Source: Sulfuricurvum sp. (GTDB lineage Bacteria > Campylobacterota > Campylobacteria > Campylobacterales > Sulfurimonadaceae). Taken from it: a stretch of DNA of 7,121 bases. Where the stretch lies: assembly GCA_022729835.1 (NCBI GenBank), contig DZBC01000107.1, forward strand, positions 1 through 7,121, given 5' to 3'. The notes beneath the pieces were generated by a model, which saw nothing but the letters and a program-made list of their open reading frames with translations, did not search any database and was not told the origin of the DNA. Shown here in pieces: positions 1 to 6,107 of the stretch. Every line of letters starts with the position of its first letter. The first letter of the stretch is position 1. The position numbers were made by a program, and so were the translations under genes.

Positions 1-52
1 TGGGTGGCCGGATCAAAACGTCACGGGTGGCCGGATGGGTGCGTTTTTTGCA
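1..52. mobile_element. Possible terminus of an IS21-family insertion sequence (element body outside window)
   Basis: The repeat pair at 2-36 is followed by GGTGCGTTTTTTGCA, which ends in CA at 51-52. IS21-family elements end in 5'-TG...CA-3' and carry multiple GGGTGGCC-like repeats just inside the tip, so the element could end near position 52. The transposase genes istA and istB would have to lie to the left and cannot be seen, and no target-site duplication can be tested. If correct, the element ends only about 21 bases before the SCO-like gene and has replaced whatever was upstream. The exact end point is a guess. Confidence 0.4.
2..36. repeat. Two direct 12-bp repeats, unit GGGTGGCCGGAT
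   Basis: The unit GGGTGGCCGGAT occurs at 2-13 and again, identically, at 25-36, giving a 23-base period with CAAAACGTCAC between the copies. Tandem GGGTGGCC-type repeats of this kind are familiar from the sub-terminal regions of IS21-family insertion sequences, where they are thought to bind the transposase. The repeats are directly visible; the IS21 assignment is recall of the family style. The first copy begins at the window edge, so more copies may lie to the left. Confidence 0.75.
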
Positions 53-63
53 TTTCTCTTTTC

Positions 64-69
64 AAGGAG
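64..69 (+). promoter_or_regulatory. Ribosome binding site AAGGAG deciding the SCO-like gene start
   Basis: AAGGAG lies four bases before the ATG at 74. The earlier in-frame ATG at 35 sits inside the second direct repeat and has no comparable site, so 74 is preferred. Confidence 0.6.
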
Positions 70-73
70 CCCT

Positions 74-634
74 ATGCGCTTAAGGTTCTTCATCCCACTA
101 GTGCTTGCCGTTGCCCTCTTTATGGGCAGTGTGATTACGTTGTTGCCGATGCTGCTTGACCCTAAAGAGGCAGGTATCGTGCAGATGGATCAAGCGGTAC
201 ATCATCCGCTCTTTGAGCGCTTTGAGGAGCCTGCATTGCTGCTCTTTTTTGGTTATGTGGGATGTTCCGATGTCTGCACGCCCCGCCTCAACGATATGGC
301 ACGCGCTTACCGTGCACTGGGACGGCCGCAGTCGTTGCGGGTGCTCTTTGTGGATGTGGCCGGTGTGGCGGATGGGGCACAGGCAAGAGCATTTGCGGCG
401 TATTTCGACGATGCGTTTGAGGGATTGGTACTAGAGCCTGCAGCACGTCGGGCGCTGATGCGGGAGTTTGAGATCTATCTGGCACCTTCTTTGACCAGTC
501 GGGGCGATTTTGACCATACGGCCTTTTTTTACCTGTTGCGGCGGGACGCGCAGGGCTACCGCCTTGTGCGTATTTTTACACAAAGCGTACTCGATGCCAC
601 CGCTCTAGGCAGCGCACTGGGTCAAGTTTTGTAG
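74..634 (+). CDS. SCO1/SenC-family copper-binding, thioredoxin-fold protein
   Basis: This is a 186-residue membrane-anchored protein of the SCO1/SenC/PrrC family, which delivers copper to, or maintains the thiols of, the CuA or CuB site of cytochrome oxidases and related copper enzymes. One hydrophobic segment (about residues 5-28) would anchor it in the inner membrane with the soluble domain in the periplasm. The family copper ligands are all present: the CxxxC motif in GYVGCSDVC (Cys64, Cys68) and a histidine in DFDHT (His148). The part between the anchor and the CxxxC motif is short for the family, and the usual CPDVCP proline pattern is altered to CSDVCT. The start at 74 is chosen for its AAGGAG site and because it begins exactly at the membrane anchor. 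The gene ends inside the convergent chemoreceptor gene (13-base overlap). No oxidase gene is adjacent, so the client enzyme is unknown. Its own promoter may be lost or supplied by the IS-like sequence. Confidence 0.85.
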   Translation: MRLRFFIPLVLAVALFMGSVITLLPMLLDPKEAGIVQMDQAVHHPLFERFEEPALLLFFGYVGCSDVCTPRLNDMARAYRALGRPQSLRVLFVDVAGVADGAQARAFAAYFDDAFEGLVLEPAARRALMREFEIYLAPSLTSRGDFDHTAFFYLLRRDAQGYRLVRIFTQSVLDATALGSALGQVL

Positions 635-2106
635 CTATGCAGATCGCGGCTGAGCGTGGTCGAGTGCTCGAGCAGAGTACGGATATTTTGGGCGATGAGC
701 TCCGATTCGCGGCTGTTGTCATCGGCGAGGCGGCGTACGTTTTGCATTTGTGCCGAGAGCGTAGCGAGTTTGTCGCTGTTGTGCACGATGTGTTGTGTCG
801 TGCTTTGGGTGATGGTACTGACGTCATGCATGGTGGCGACCGTGTTTTCGAGGGTTTGGGTGACGTCGAGCGATACCTCATTGAGACCGGTAATGTTCTG
901 CGCGTTTTTGTGGATCTCTTCGCTGGTATCATTAATCGACTGCACGACGATATTGACCGAACTGTGAATGTCGGTCAGCGATTTTTGAGTACGTTCGGCC
1001 AGTTTGCGCACTTCGTCGGCTACGACTGCAAAGCCTCGGCCATGCTCTCCGGCACGTGCTGCTTCGATCGCGGCATTGAGGGCGAGCAGATTGGTCTGAT
1101 CGGCGATATCGGAGATCACGGTTAGGATCTGCTTGATGTCTTCGGCGGAGCGGGTGAGTTCGGACAGTTTGGCGGCAATACTGTTTTCAAGCTCCGAAGT
1201 CTCTTCAATCTGAGCGGATAGATCGACGACTTTGTGTTGGATGCGCTGCAGTTCATGGTTGGCCTGCACGATCTTTTGTTGTACCGCTTTGGTGTCGTTG
1301 CTGGAGTTTTCAAATTCACTGCGCATCTGTACCGTCGCGTCTGATGCTTGCGTGACGTGGCGTTGCTGTTCGAGGGAGTTACGGTTGAGGGTCTCGATGG
1401 TACGGGTGATCTCTTCGGCCAGTTTTCCTGTATCGTTGGCAGATTTTTTGGTATTGGAAAGAACGCTTTGCAACGAATTGATGAGTTGGGCAAAGGAGCG
1501 CTCAAGCTCGCTCTTATCGGCCAGTTTGATCGTGAAATCGCGTGTACGGATGATGTCATCGACACTGCCTACTAAAGAGAGCGAGGCGAAGTAGCTTTTG
1601 CTCAAGGTGTAGATGATGTACGTGAGCACCAGGGTCTCGACCACCACGAAGGCGGCGTGCAAAAAGGCGATATCCCAGCCGCAGCCGTAGTTGAAGATGA
1701 TGATTTTAACGCCGCCGATGGTCGCATCGCTTAACTGCAACCAGGTAAAGAGCAGATGGTGCACGGCAATGGTCAAAGTACCGGAAATCAAAGGCAGAAT
1801 ATCTTTATAGAGGGACAAAAAAGCCAGCATTACAAAGACGTGAAAGTGCATTTCGATACGTCCGAGGTGCTGCTGGATCATGATGATGGGAAACGCCATG
1901 GTCAGCGCGCCGATGATGATGCGGCTTGTGGGGGTGCCGCCAAACCCTTTGTAGGCGGCAAAAGCGATAGTGGTGACGAGGCCGCCGCCTGCAATGCCGA
2001 GAAGATAGGTATCGTAACTCAAAGAGGTGATCAAAGAGACGATGAGCCAATTGAGCACAAAGATAGAAACAAAAACACCATCGGCATGTGCCGCATCACT
2101 GTGCAA
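622..2106 (-). CDS. Methyl-accepting chemotaxis protein with multi-pass membrane sensor
   Basis: This is a chemoreceptor that would signal through CheW/CheA. Residues (494-residue form) 10-167 hold about six hydrophobic segments, including the conserved-looking GRIEMHFHVF (82-91), instead of the usual two-helix receptor with a periplasmic ligand domain. Residues about 170-225 look like a HAMP-type linker, followed by a long helical coiled coil. The signalling tip is textbook: DQTNLLALNAAIEAARAG (336-353) then GRGFAVVADEVRKLAERT (356-373). No C-terminal CheR-tethering pentapeptide is seen; the end is HSYKT. The 3' end overlaps the SCO-like gene by 13 bases. The start is doubtful: 2106 is a TTG with no good ribosome site, and the frame stays open for 26 codons upstream to a TAA at 2182-2184. 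The extra residues (such as LFGDYSSYPQRFRETLHSD) look like real protein. No ATG, GTG or TTG lies in that extension; an ATC at 2158-2160 follows a purine-rich AGAAGAGAG by seven bases. The N-terminus may be damaged or use a rare start. Confidence 0.9.
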   Translation of the reverse strand: MHSDAAHADGVFVSIFVLNWLIVSLITSLSYDTYLLGIAGGGLVTTIAFAAYKGFGGTPTSRIIIGALTMAFPIIMIQQHLGRIEMHFHVFVMLAFLSLYKDILPLISGTLTIAVHHLLFTWLQLSDATIGGVKIIIFNYGCGWDIAFLHAAFVVVETLVLTYIIYTLSKSYFASLSLVGSVDDIIRTRDFTIKLADKSELERSFAQLINSLQSVLSNTKKSANDTGKLAEEITRTIETLNRNSLEQQRHVTQASDATVQMRSEFENSSNDTKAVQQKIVQANHELQRIQHKVVDLSAQIEETSELENSIAAKLSELTRSAEDIKQILTVISDIADQTNLLALNAAIEAARAGEHGRGFAVVADEVRKLAERTQKSLTDIHSSVNIVVQSINDTSEEIHKNAQNITGLNEVSLDVTQTLENTVATMHDVSTITQSTTQHIVHNSDKLATLSAQMQNVRRLADDNSRESELIAQNIRTLLEHSTTLSRDLHSYKT

Positions 2107-2185
2107 CGTCTCGCGGAAGCGTTGCGGATAGGAGCTGTAGTCGCCAAAGAGGGTTGCGATATATGTTCTCTCTTCTGAGATTTAG

Positions 2186-2362
2186 CTTGTCGGTGTTTTG
2201 GTTTATGATGATGATTGCGTCGGAATGGGGTACTATCTCTACCACGCGCTTGAGATTCTGGGCGTCTGGCAAGGCGGCGAGACTCTGCGCCACCATGAAC
2301 GCTCCCGCTTTCGCCGCTACAAAGGGGCGTGGGTCTATGTGGATGGGGAGATTTTAGAGTGA
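2186..2362 (+). pseudogene. Truncated YchJ/UPF0225-family gene, C-terminal remnant
   Basis: The open frame reads YDDDCVGMGYYLYHALEILG, then VWQGGETLRHHERSRFRRYK, then GAWVYVDGEILE and a TGA at 2360-2362. The HHERSRF...G.W.YVDG pattern matches the end of the YchJ (UPF0225) core domain, small proteins of unknown function that often carry CPCGS-type SEC-C zinc motifs at one or both ends. The family is usually about 120-160 residues, but only about 58 codons are open here. A TAG at 2183-2185 blocks the frame upstream, and no N-terminal CPCGS motif is found in any frame before it. An ATG at 2225 would give a 45-residue peptide but has no convincing ribosome site. I infer a 5'-truncated, probably dead gene. 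The family assignment comes from recognising the motif, not from a search. Confidence 0.5.
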
Positions 2363-2369
2363 TTTTCTA

Positions 2370-2384
2370 TTACTTGAAAAGTAA
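2370..2384. terminator. AT-rich hairpin between convergent genes, possible weak terminator
   Basis: TTACTT-GAA-AAGTAA forms a perfect 6-bp stem with a 3-base loop in the 34-base gap between the YchJ-like remnant and the araC-type gene. The position suits a bidirectional terminator, but the stem is almost all A-T and no clear U-tract follows on either strand, so function is doubtful. Confidence 0.25.
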
Positions 2385-2396
2385 AAAATACAGGAT

Positions 2397-3272
2397 TTAG
2401 TACCGAACGCTAAGATAGAAACTCAGCTCAAATGATGCATCGTTGCTGAGGTAGGGGTTGCGGCGGTAGATGACGTAGGCCGGTTTGGTTGTGGTTTCGT
2501 AGTCGCTGGTGATGAGCCATTCATGATAGACCCAGTGAATGAATTTGAGCAGATCGCCTTGTCCCCCTTCGAGGTCGAATCGCGCATAAGCCCCATCTGA
2601 GATCATCAAACGCGGCAGATGCCCAAGACGCTCGCTCATGGCTTCTTCGGTGACGATGCAAGCGACGTATTGGCACTCATGCAGCGGGGTGATAGCAGGA
2701 TTATCGTGAAAGAGTGCGATCGAGCGGAAGTGCTCAATGTGGTTGGTATAGACCCAAGTCTGTAGCTTTTGCCACACTTGTGCGACTGCGTTGCCATAGC
2801 CTCGGTGACGAATGTAGTAAGCATACATTTTCGGCATTTTTAAAATAGTCGGCTTGAGGTGGGTAAACGAGGCTTCAGATCGGCTTGCCGACTCAGATTG
2901 GCGTAAAATCTCTTGTGAGTACTCCAAATAGCCTCCGTTTCGCCACGCTTTGGGTGTCATAACAAAACGGCCCTTGAAGGCGCGGATAAAAGAGCTTTGC
3001 GCACTGTAGCCGCAGAGTCCGGCAATTTGGCTGATCGTGGAGTAGCGATTGGTCAGGAGCAGATTGGCTGCCTTTTGCAGTCGAATGGATTGGATGGTTT
3101 CGTAGAGGTTGCGCCCAAACTGCGCTTTGAAGATTCGGTGCATGTGAAAGAGGCTGATCTGCTGATCGCGGCTGAGGTCTTCAAGGTCGATATCAGTCTC
3201 GATGTGGGTGTACACATAAAACAGGATATTGTTCGCGATTTGGGTGTGACGATCAAGGGTTTGACGTTTCAT
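2397..3272 (-). CDS. AraC-family transcriptional regulator with GyrI-like effector-binding domain
   Basis: This 291-residue cytoplasmic regulator is built in the Rob-like order, with the DNA-binding part first. Residues about 10-110 form the AraC HTH domain with two helix-turn-helix units: one around LEDLSRDQQISLFHMHRIFK (30-49) and the second from STISQIAGLCGYSAQSSFIR (78-97) to FVMTPKAWR (103-111), the typical family end. Residues about 138-291 match the AraC effector-binding/GyrI-like fold (KPTILKMPKMYAYYIRHRGY near its start; DNPAITPLHECQYVACI and ISDGAYARFDLEG further on), which commonly binds small, often hydrophobic or cationic ligands. The ATG at 3270-3272 places the HTH close to the N-terminus as expected. 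It is divergent from the biotin carboxylase gene across 146 bases, so it may control itself and that gene, but this is inference from position. The ligand is unknown. Confidence 0.9.
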   Translation of the reverse strand: MKRQTLDRHTQIANNILFYVYTHIETDIDLEDLSRDQQISLFHMHRIFKAQFGRNLYETIQSIRLQKAANLLLTNRYSTISQIAGLCGYSAQSSFIRAFKGRFVMTPKAWRNGGYLEYSQEILRQSESASRSEASFTHLKPTILKMPKMYAYYIRHRGYGNAVAQVWQKLQTWVYTNHIEHFRSIALFHDNPAITPLHECQYVACIVTEEAMSERLGHLPRLMISDGAYARFDLEGGQGDLLKFIHWVYHEWLITSDYETTTKPAYVIYRRNPYLSNDASFELSFYLSVRY

Positions 3273-3331
3273 GACCTTATAATAGCACTAATTGTGAATA
3301 AAACAAGCAATAAATATCAATAAAAAAAGTA

Positions 3332-3341
3332 TTACATGTAA
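3332..3341. promoter_or_regulatory. Perfect 10-bp palindrome TTACATGTAA, candidate operator
   Basis: TTACATGTAA is its own reverse complement and lies in the AT-rich gap between the divergent AraC-type regulator and the biotin carboxylase gene, about 60 bases from the regulator start and 78 before the other. The symmetry does not extend outward. AraC-family proteins more often bind direct, asymmetric sites, so if this is an operator it may belong to another factor. Confidence 0.25.
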
Positions 3342-3407
3342 ATAAATCAGACAAAAACGGTGAAGAAAGAAGGGGGGTTAAATCCCTAAAATGGCAGCAT
3401 CAAAACT

Positions 3408-3413
3408 AAGGAG
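3408..3413 (+). promoter_or_regulatory. Ribosome binding site AAGGAG for the biotin carboxylase gene
   Basis: AAGGAG is separated from the ATG at 3419 by five bases, an ideal arrangement that fixes this start. Confidence 0.7.
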
Positions 3414-3418
3414 TCACC

Positions 3419-4873
3419 ATGCGGACACGCATTACGAAAATACTGATCGCCAATCGAGGCGAAATCGCGCTACGGATCATCCGCGCTTGCAAAGAGCTGG
3501 AGATTCAAAGTGTTGCTATCTTCTCTGAGGTGGATGTGGAGGGAGTGTGGGTTCGCAAAGCTGATGAAGCTTACCCGATGCTCGGTGATCCGCTACGCGC
3601 CTATTTGGATTATGAGCGTATCGTGGCGCTTGCGGTGAGGGCAGGTTGTGACGCGATCCATCCAGGTTATGGTTTTTTGTCCGAAAATGCTGATTTTGCT
3701 AAAGCTTGTGCCGAGAAAGGAATCATCTTTATCGGTCCAAAGCCTGAGCACATCGAACTGTTCGGCGATAAAATGGCCTCCAAAGTGGCGATGCGCGGGG
3801 TGGGTGTACCTGTGCTTGAGGGCACCGATGAGCCGATTATCGATATTGCCGCAGGGGAGAAGATTGCCACAAAAATCGGCTTTCCCGTCATTATTAAAGC
3901 GGCGTTTGGCGGCGGCGGACGGGGTATGCGGATTGTGCGTGAGGCCAAAAGCTTTCGGGAGCTTTTTGAGAGCGCTACGGCGGAGTCGATGAAGTTTTTT
4001 GGGCGCGGTGAGGTCTTTATCGAAAAGTATGTCGAAAATCCACGGCATATCGAGATTCAAATCATTGCTGACAAATATGGTAATGTCTTGCATCTGGGTG
4101 AACGCGACTGTTCGATTCAGCGACGCCACCAAAAAGTGATTGAAATCGCCCCCTCTCCACTTCTAAACGATGCAGTGCGCAAAGAGCTCTACCGCATCTC
4201 TACCAAGGCGATGTTTCGTTTGGGCTACGAGAGTGTGGGCACCATCGAGTATCTCATCGACGAGCAAGATACGATCTACTTTATCGAGATGAACACCCGA
4301 GTACAGGTAGAGCATCCCGTCACAGAGATCATCAGCGGCGTGGATATTATCCAGCGCATGATCGAGATTGCCGAAGGGGACAAACTACAATTTTTGCAAG
4401 AGGAGATCCGTTTTCGTGGCTATGCCATCGAGTTTCGTATCAATGCCGAGAATCCGCAGCAAAATTTTATGCCTTCGATTGGAACCATAACCACTTATCT
4501 CACTCCTGGCGGTCCTGGGGTACGTCTGGATTCGAGCGCATATACGGGCTACAAGGTTGTTCCCAACTACGATTCGATGGTGGGTAAGTTGATCGTTTGG
4601 GCGCTGGATTGGGAGGGGGCGGTCAAAAAAGCGCGCCGTGCACTCGATGAGTTTATGATCGAGGGTATTCATACCAACATTCCCCTGCACCGTGAAATCG
4701 CCCGTGACGAAGATTTTATTGCGGGACGCTTCACTACTGGATATCTGGATCAAAAACTACAACAATTCAATATGCAGTCGGCTGACACTTGCGCCCATGA
4801 ACAAGAGAAAGTCAAGCACTTGCAAGAGATGATCAGCAAAATTAAGGCGCACAACTTGAGTGTGCGGTATTAA
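3419..4873 (+). CDS. accC: Biotin carboxylase subunit (AccC/PycA/CfiB family)
   Basis: This 484-residue ATP-grasp enzyme carboxylates biotin on a carrier protein using ATP and bicarbonate. All key elements are visible: the N-terminal KILIANRGEIALRIIRACKE (7-26), the HPGYGFLSEN motif (81-90), the GDK lysine (118), the glycine-rich ATP loop GGGGRGM (164-170), ERDCSIQRRHQKVIEIAPSP (228-247), and the catalytic stretch FIEMNTRVQVEHPVTE (288-303) with Glu290, Asn292 and Arg294. A C-terminal domain runs to YLDQK (442-446), then about 38 charged residues beyond the usual AccC end. There is no biotin attachment motif (AMKM), so a separate carrier/transferase subunit is needed and is not adjacent. Sequence flavour (AIFSEVDVE, KADEAY, YLDYERIV, FGRGEVFIEKYVENPRHIE) is closer by memory to pyruvate or 2-oxoglutarate carboxylase subunits than to the fatty-acid AccC, so the acceptor is uncertain and the symbol denotes the family. 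The usual ECRINAED motif reads EFRINAEN. It may be regulated by the divergent AraC-type gene; a TAAAAT at 3387-3392 could be a -10 element. Confidence 0.92.
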   Translation: MRTRITKILIANRGEIALRIIRACKELEIQSVAIFSEVDVEGVWVRKADEAYPMLGDPLRAYLDYERIVALAVRAGCDAIHPGYGFLSENADFAKACAEKGIIFIGPKPEHIELFGDKMASKVAMRGVGVPVLEGTDEPIIDIAAGEKIATKIGFPVIIKAAFGGGGRGMRIVREAKSFRELFESATAESMKFFGRGEVFIEKYVENPRHIEIQIIADKYGNVLHLGERDCSIQRRHQKVIEIAPSPLLNDAVRKELYRISTKAMFRLGYESVGTIEYLIDEQDTIYFIEMNTRVQVEHPVTEIISGVDIIQRMIEIAEGDKLQFLQEEIRFRGYAIEFRINAENPQQNFMPSIGTITTYLTPGGPGVRLDSSAYTGYKVVPNYDSMVGKLIVWALDWEGAVKKARRALDEFMIEGIHTNIPLHREIARDEDFIAGRFTTGYLDQKLQQFNMQSADTCAHEQEKVKHLQEMISKIKAHNLSVRY

Positions 4874-4898
4874 AGAGCTTTTCAGGGTTTCAACTACG

Positions 4899-4913
4899 AG
4901 CCGTTGGGCGGCT
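4899..4913. terminator. Short GC-rich hairpin between convergent genes
   Basis: AGCCG-TTGGG-CGGCT makes a perfect 5-bp stem with a 5-base loop between the biotin carboxylase stop (4873) and the DUF475 gene stop (4913-4915), touching the latter. The location fits a terminator shared by both genes, but no T-run follows on either strand. Confidence 0.3.
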
Positions 4914-5890
4914 TAGGAGATCATCGTCTTTTTGTTTTCCCAAACCGAATGGGCGAAGGCGATAGCAATCAAGCCCACGCCGATGGTTCCCGTAACCAGT
5001 TCGCTTACATGTAGGGTGATTTTAAGCAGCATGATCAGCGCCAAAACCCCAATAGCGTAGTGTGCACCGTGTTCGAGGTAGCGAAAGTGCGAGAGGGTTT
5101 TGTGTTCAACGAAATAGATCGTCATACTTCGCACGAACATGGCCCCGACGCCCAAGCCGATCATGATAATAAAGATGTTACTCGTCAATGCAAAGGCACC
5201 GATAACGCCGTCAAAGCTGAAGCTCGCGTCGAGCACTTCGAGATAGATAAAGCCCGCAAGACCGCTTTTGACTGTATCGCTCGAGAGAAAGTCATCAAGA
5301 ACGCTTAGCAGTGAATGTAAAAGAACTCCCAGCAAAAAGGCCATCAATACATTGTGTTCTTGGGTCATTGCACCCAGCACCAGGCCCATAGCAATCGCGA
5401 CAATGAGCTCGATGTGGTTGATAGACGAGGCCCGCTCGATGATTTTCGAGCCTTCGACAAAAGCCATCCATTTGACATCGCGTACTTTGAAAAAAAAGTC
5501 CAGAAATACCATCAGCAAAAATGCACCACCAAAGGCAAAGATCACATCTTCAGTCTGCTTCAGCACGGCTTCGTAGCGCTCTGAGTCGTTGATGGCCATC
5601 TCAAGCGCGTCTACAAATCCCAAACCCGTTGCTACGCCGACGATCAGTAGCGGAAAAACGAGACGCATGCCAAAGACGGCGATAGGGATACCAAAAAGAA
5701 TAAAGCGGCGCTGCCAAACGGGATCGAGGGTTTCGAGTACTTTGGCATTGACGACCGCATTGTCAAAGGAGAGTGAGACCTCCAGAATCATCAATAAGAA
5801 TGTAATATAAACCGCAGCCCATCCACCGATGACAAACGCCCCCGCAGCACCCACAAAGGTTAGAAAGAGTGAGCCGTAAAAATATCGCAT
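4913..5890 (-). CDS. DUF475 / TerC-like integral membrane protein
   Basis: This 325-residue polytopic inner-membrane protein has about eight or nine hydrophobic segments. It carries two similar acidic membrane motifs, EVSLSFDNAVVNAK (37-50) and EVLDASFSFDGVIGAFALTS (218-237), the hallmark of the DUF475 family related to TerC/Alx (LysE superfamily). Relatives of TerC/Alx have been linked to tellurite resistance and manganese export, so transport or metal handling is plausible, but the substrate of DUF475 proteins is not established. The duplicated motifs suggest two inverted or repeated halves, each placing acidic residues (Glu37/Asp43 and Glu218/Asp221/Asp227) in the membrane. The length appears normal. 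The start is supported by AAGGGG (5896-5901) five bases before the ATG and a TATAAT just upstream. It is transcribed alone, convergent with the biotin carboxylase gene and divergent from the GGDEF-like gene. No other ter-type genes are visible. Confidence 0.88.
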   Translation of the reverse strand: MRYFYGSLFLTFVGAAGAFVIGGWAAVYITFLLMILEVSLSFDNAVVNAKVLETLDPVWQRRFILFGIPIAVFGMRLVFPLLIVGVATGLGFVDALEMAINDSERYEAVLKQTEDVIFAFGGAFLLMVFLDFFFKVRDVKWMAFVEGSKIIERASSINHIELIVAIAMGLVLGAMTQEHNVLMAFLLGVLLHSLLSVLDDFLSSDTVKSGLAGFIYLEVLDASFSFDGVIGAFALTSNIFIIMIGLGVGAMFVRSMTIYFVEHKTLSHFRYLEHGAHYAIGVLALIMLLKITLHVSELVTGTIGVGLIAIAFAHSVWENKKTMIS

Positions 5891-5913
5891 CGATACCCCT
5901 TTTTGAAAGGCGT

Positions 5914-5919
5914 ATTATA
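5914..5919 (-). promoter_or_regulatory. -10 element TATAAT for the DUF475 gene
   Basis: On the minus strand a perfect TATAAT lies 23 bases before the ATG, followed by the AAGGGG ribosome site, giving a leader of roughly 15-20 bases. No good -35 box is seen at 16-18 bases, which is common in Campylobacterota sigma-70 promoters. Confidence 0.5.
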
Positions 5920-6034
5920 CAGCCTTAGCTTGGCGCGAATGTCTGGCTGCTCGTACTGTTGGCACCGCCTATGATACCCATGTGGTGATGTATTACCAAT
6001 TTTTTCCAAGATAGTGTCCGATCTTATAAAAACG

Positions 6035-6043
6035 TGGTATCAT
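6035..6043 (+). promoter_or_regulatory. Candidate extended -10 (TGG-TATCAT) for the GGDEF-like gene
   Basis: TATCAT at 6038-6043 is preceded by TGn, an extended -10 arrangement, and sits about 65 bases before the ATG at 6108. Upstream sequence is AT-rich (CTTATAAAAACG) but lacks a clear -35. The rest of the 217-base gap between 5891 and 6107 shows no gene, RNA or long repeat that I can recognise. Confidence 0.35.
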
Positions 6044-6094
6044 CGTTTTATTTCAATAGTCTTGAAAGCTCAAATTTCTTTGTCTCATCAAAAA

Positions 6095-6100
6095 AAGGGG
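6095..6100 (+). promoter_or_regulatory. Ribosome binding site AAGGGG deciding the GGDEF-like gene start
   Basis: AAGGGG is seven bases before the ATG at 6108 but only one base before an in-frame GTG at 6102, so the ATG is the better start. Confidence 0.55.
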
Positions 6101-6107
6101 TGTGTGT

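Noticed and set aside
35..73. Longer N-terminus for the SCO-like protein from the ATG at 35
   Set aside because: That ATG lies within the direct repeat, has no ribosome site, and the added 13 residues precede a clean membrane anchor that begins at the ATG at 74.
637..2178. Long plus-strand open frames at 637-1125, 1232-1594 and 1756-2178
   Set aside because: They lie opposite the chemoreceptor, whose conserved signalling domain is unmistakable, and their translations show no recognisable motifs.
3279..3306. Possible minus-strand promoter TTGTTT-16-TATTAT before the AraC-type gene
   Set aside because: The -10 would lie only six bases before the start codon, giving a leaderless transcript; in such AT-rich sequence the match is easily chance.
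3373..3386. GGGG-TTAAA-TCCC as a hairpin or riboswitch element before the biotin carboxylase gene
   Set aside because: Only three or four pairs can form and no wider conserved fold is seen.
2397..4873. Both the AraC-type protein and the biotin carboxylase end in SVRY
   Set aside because: The underlying codons differ and the similarity covers only four residues, so coincidence is the simplest explanation.
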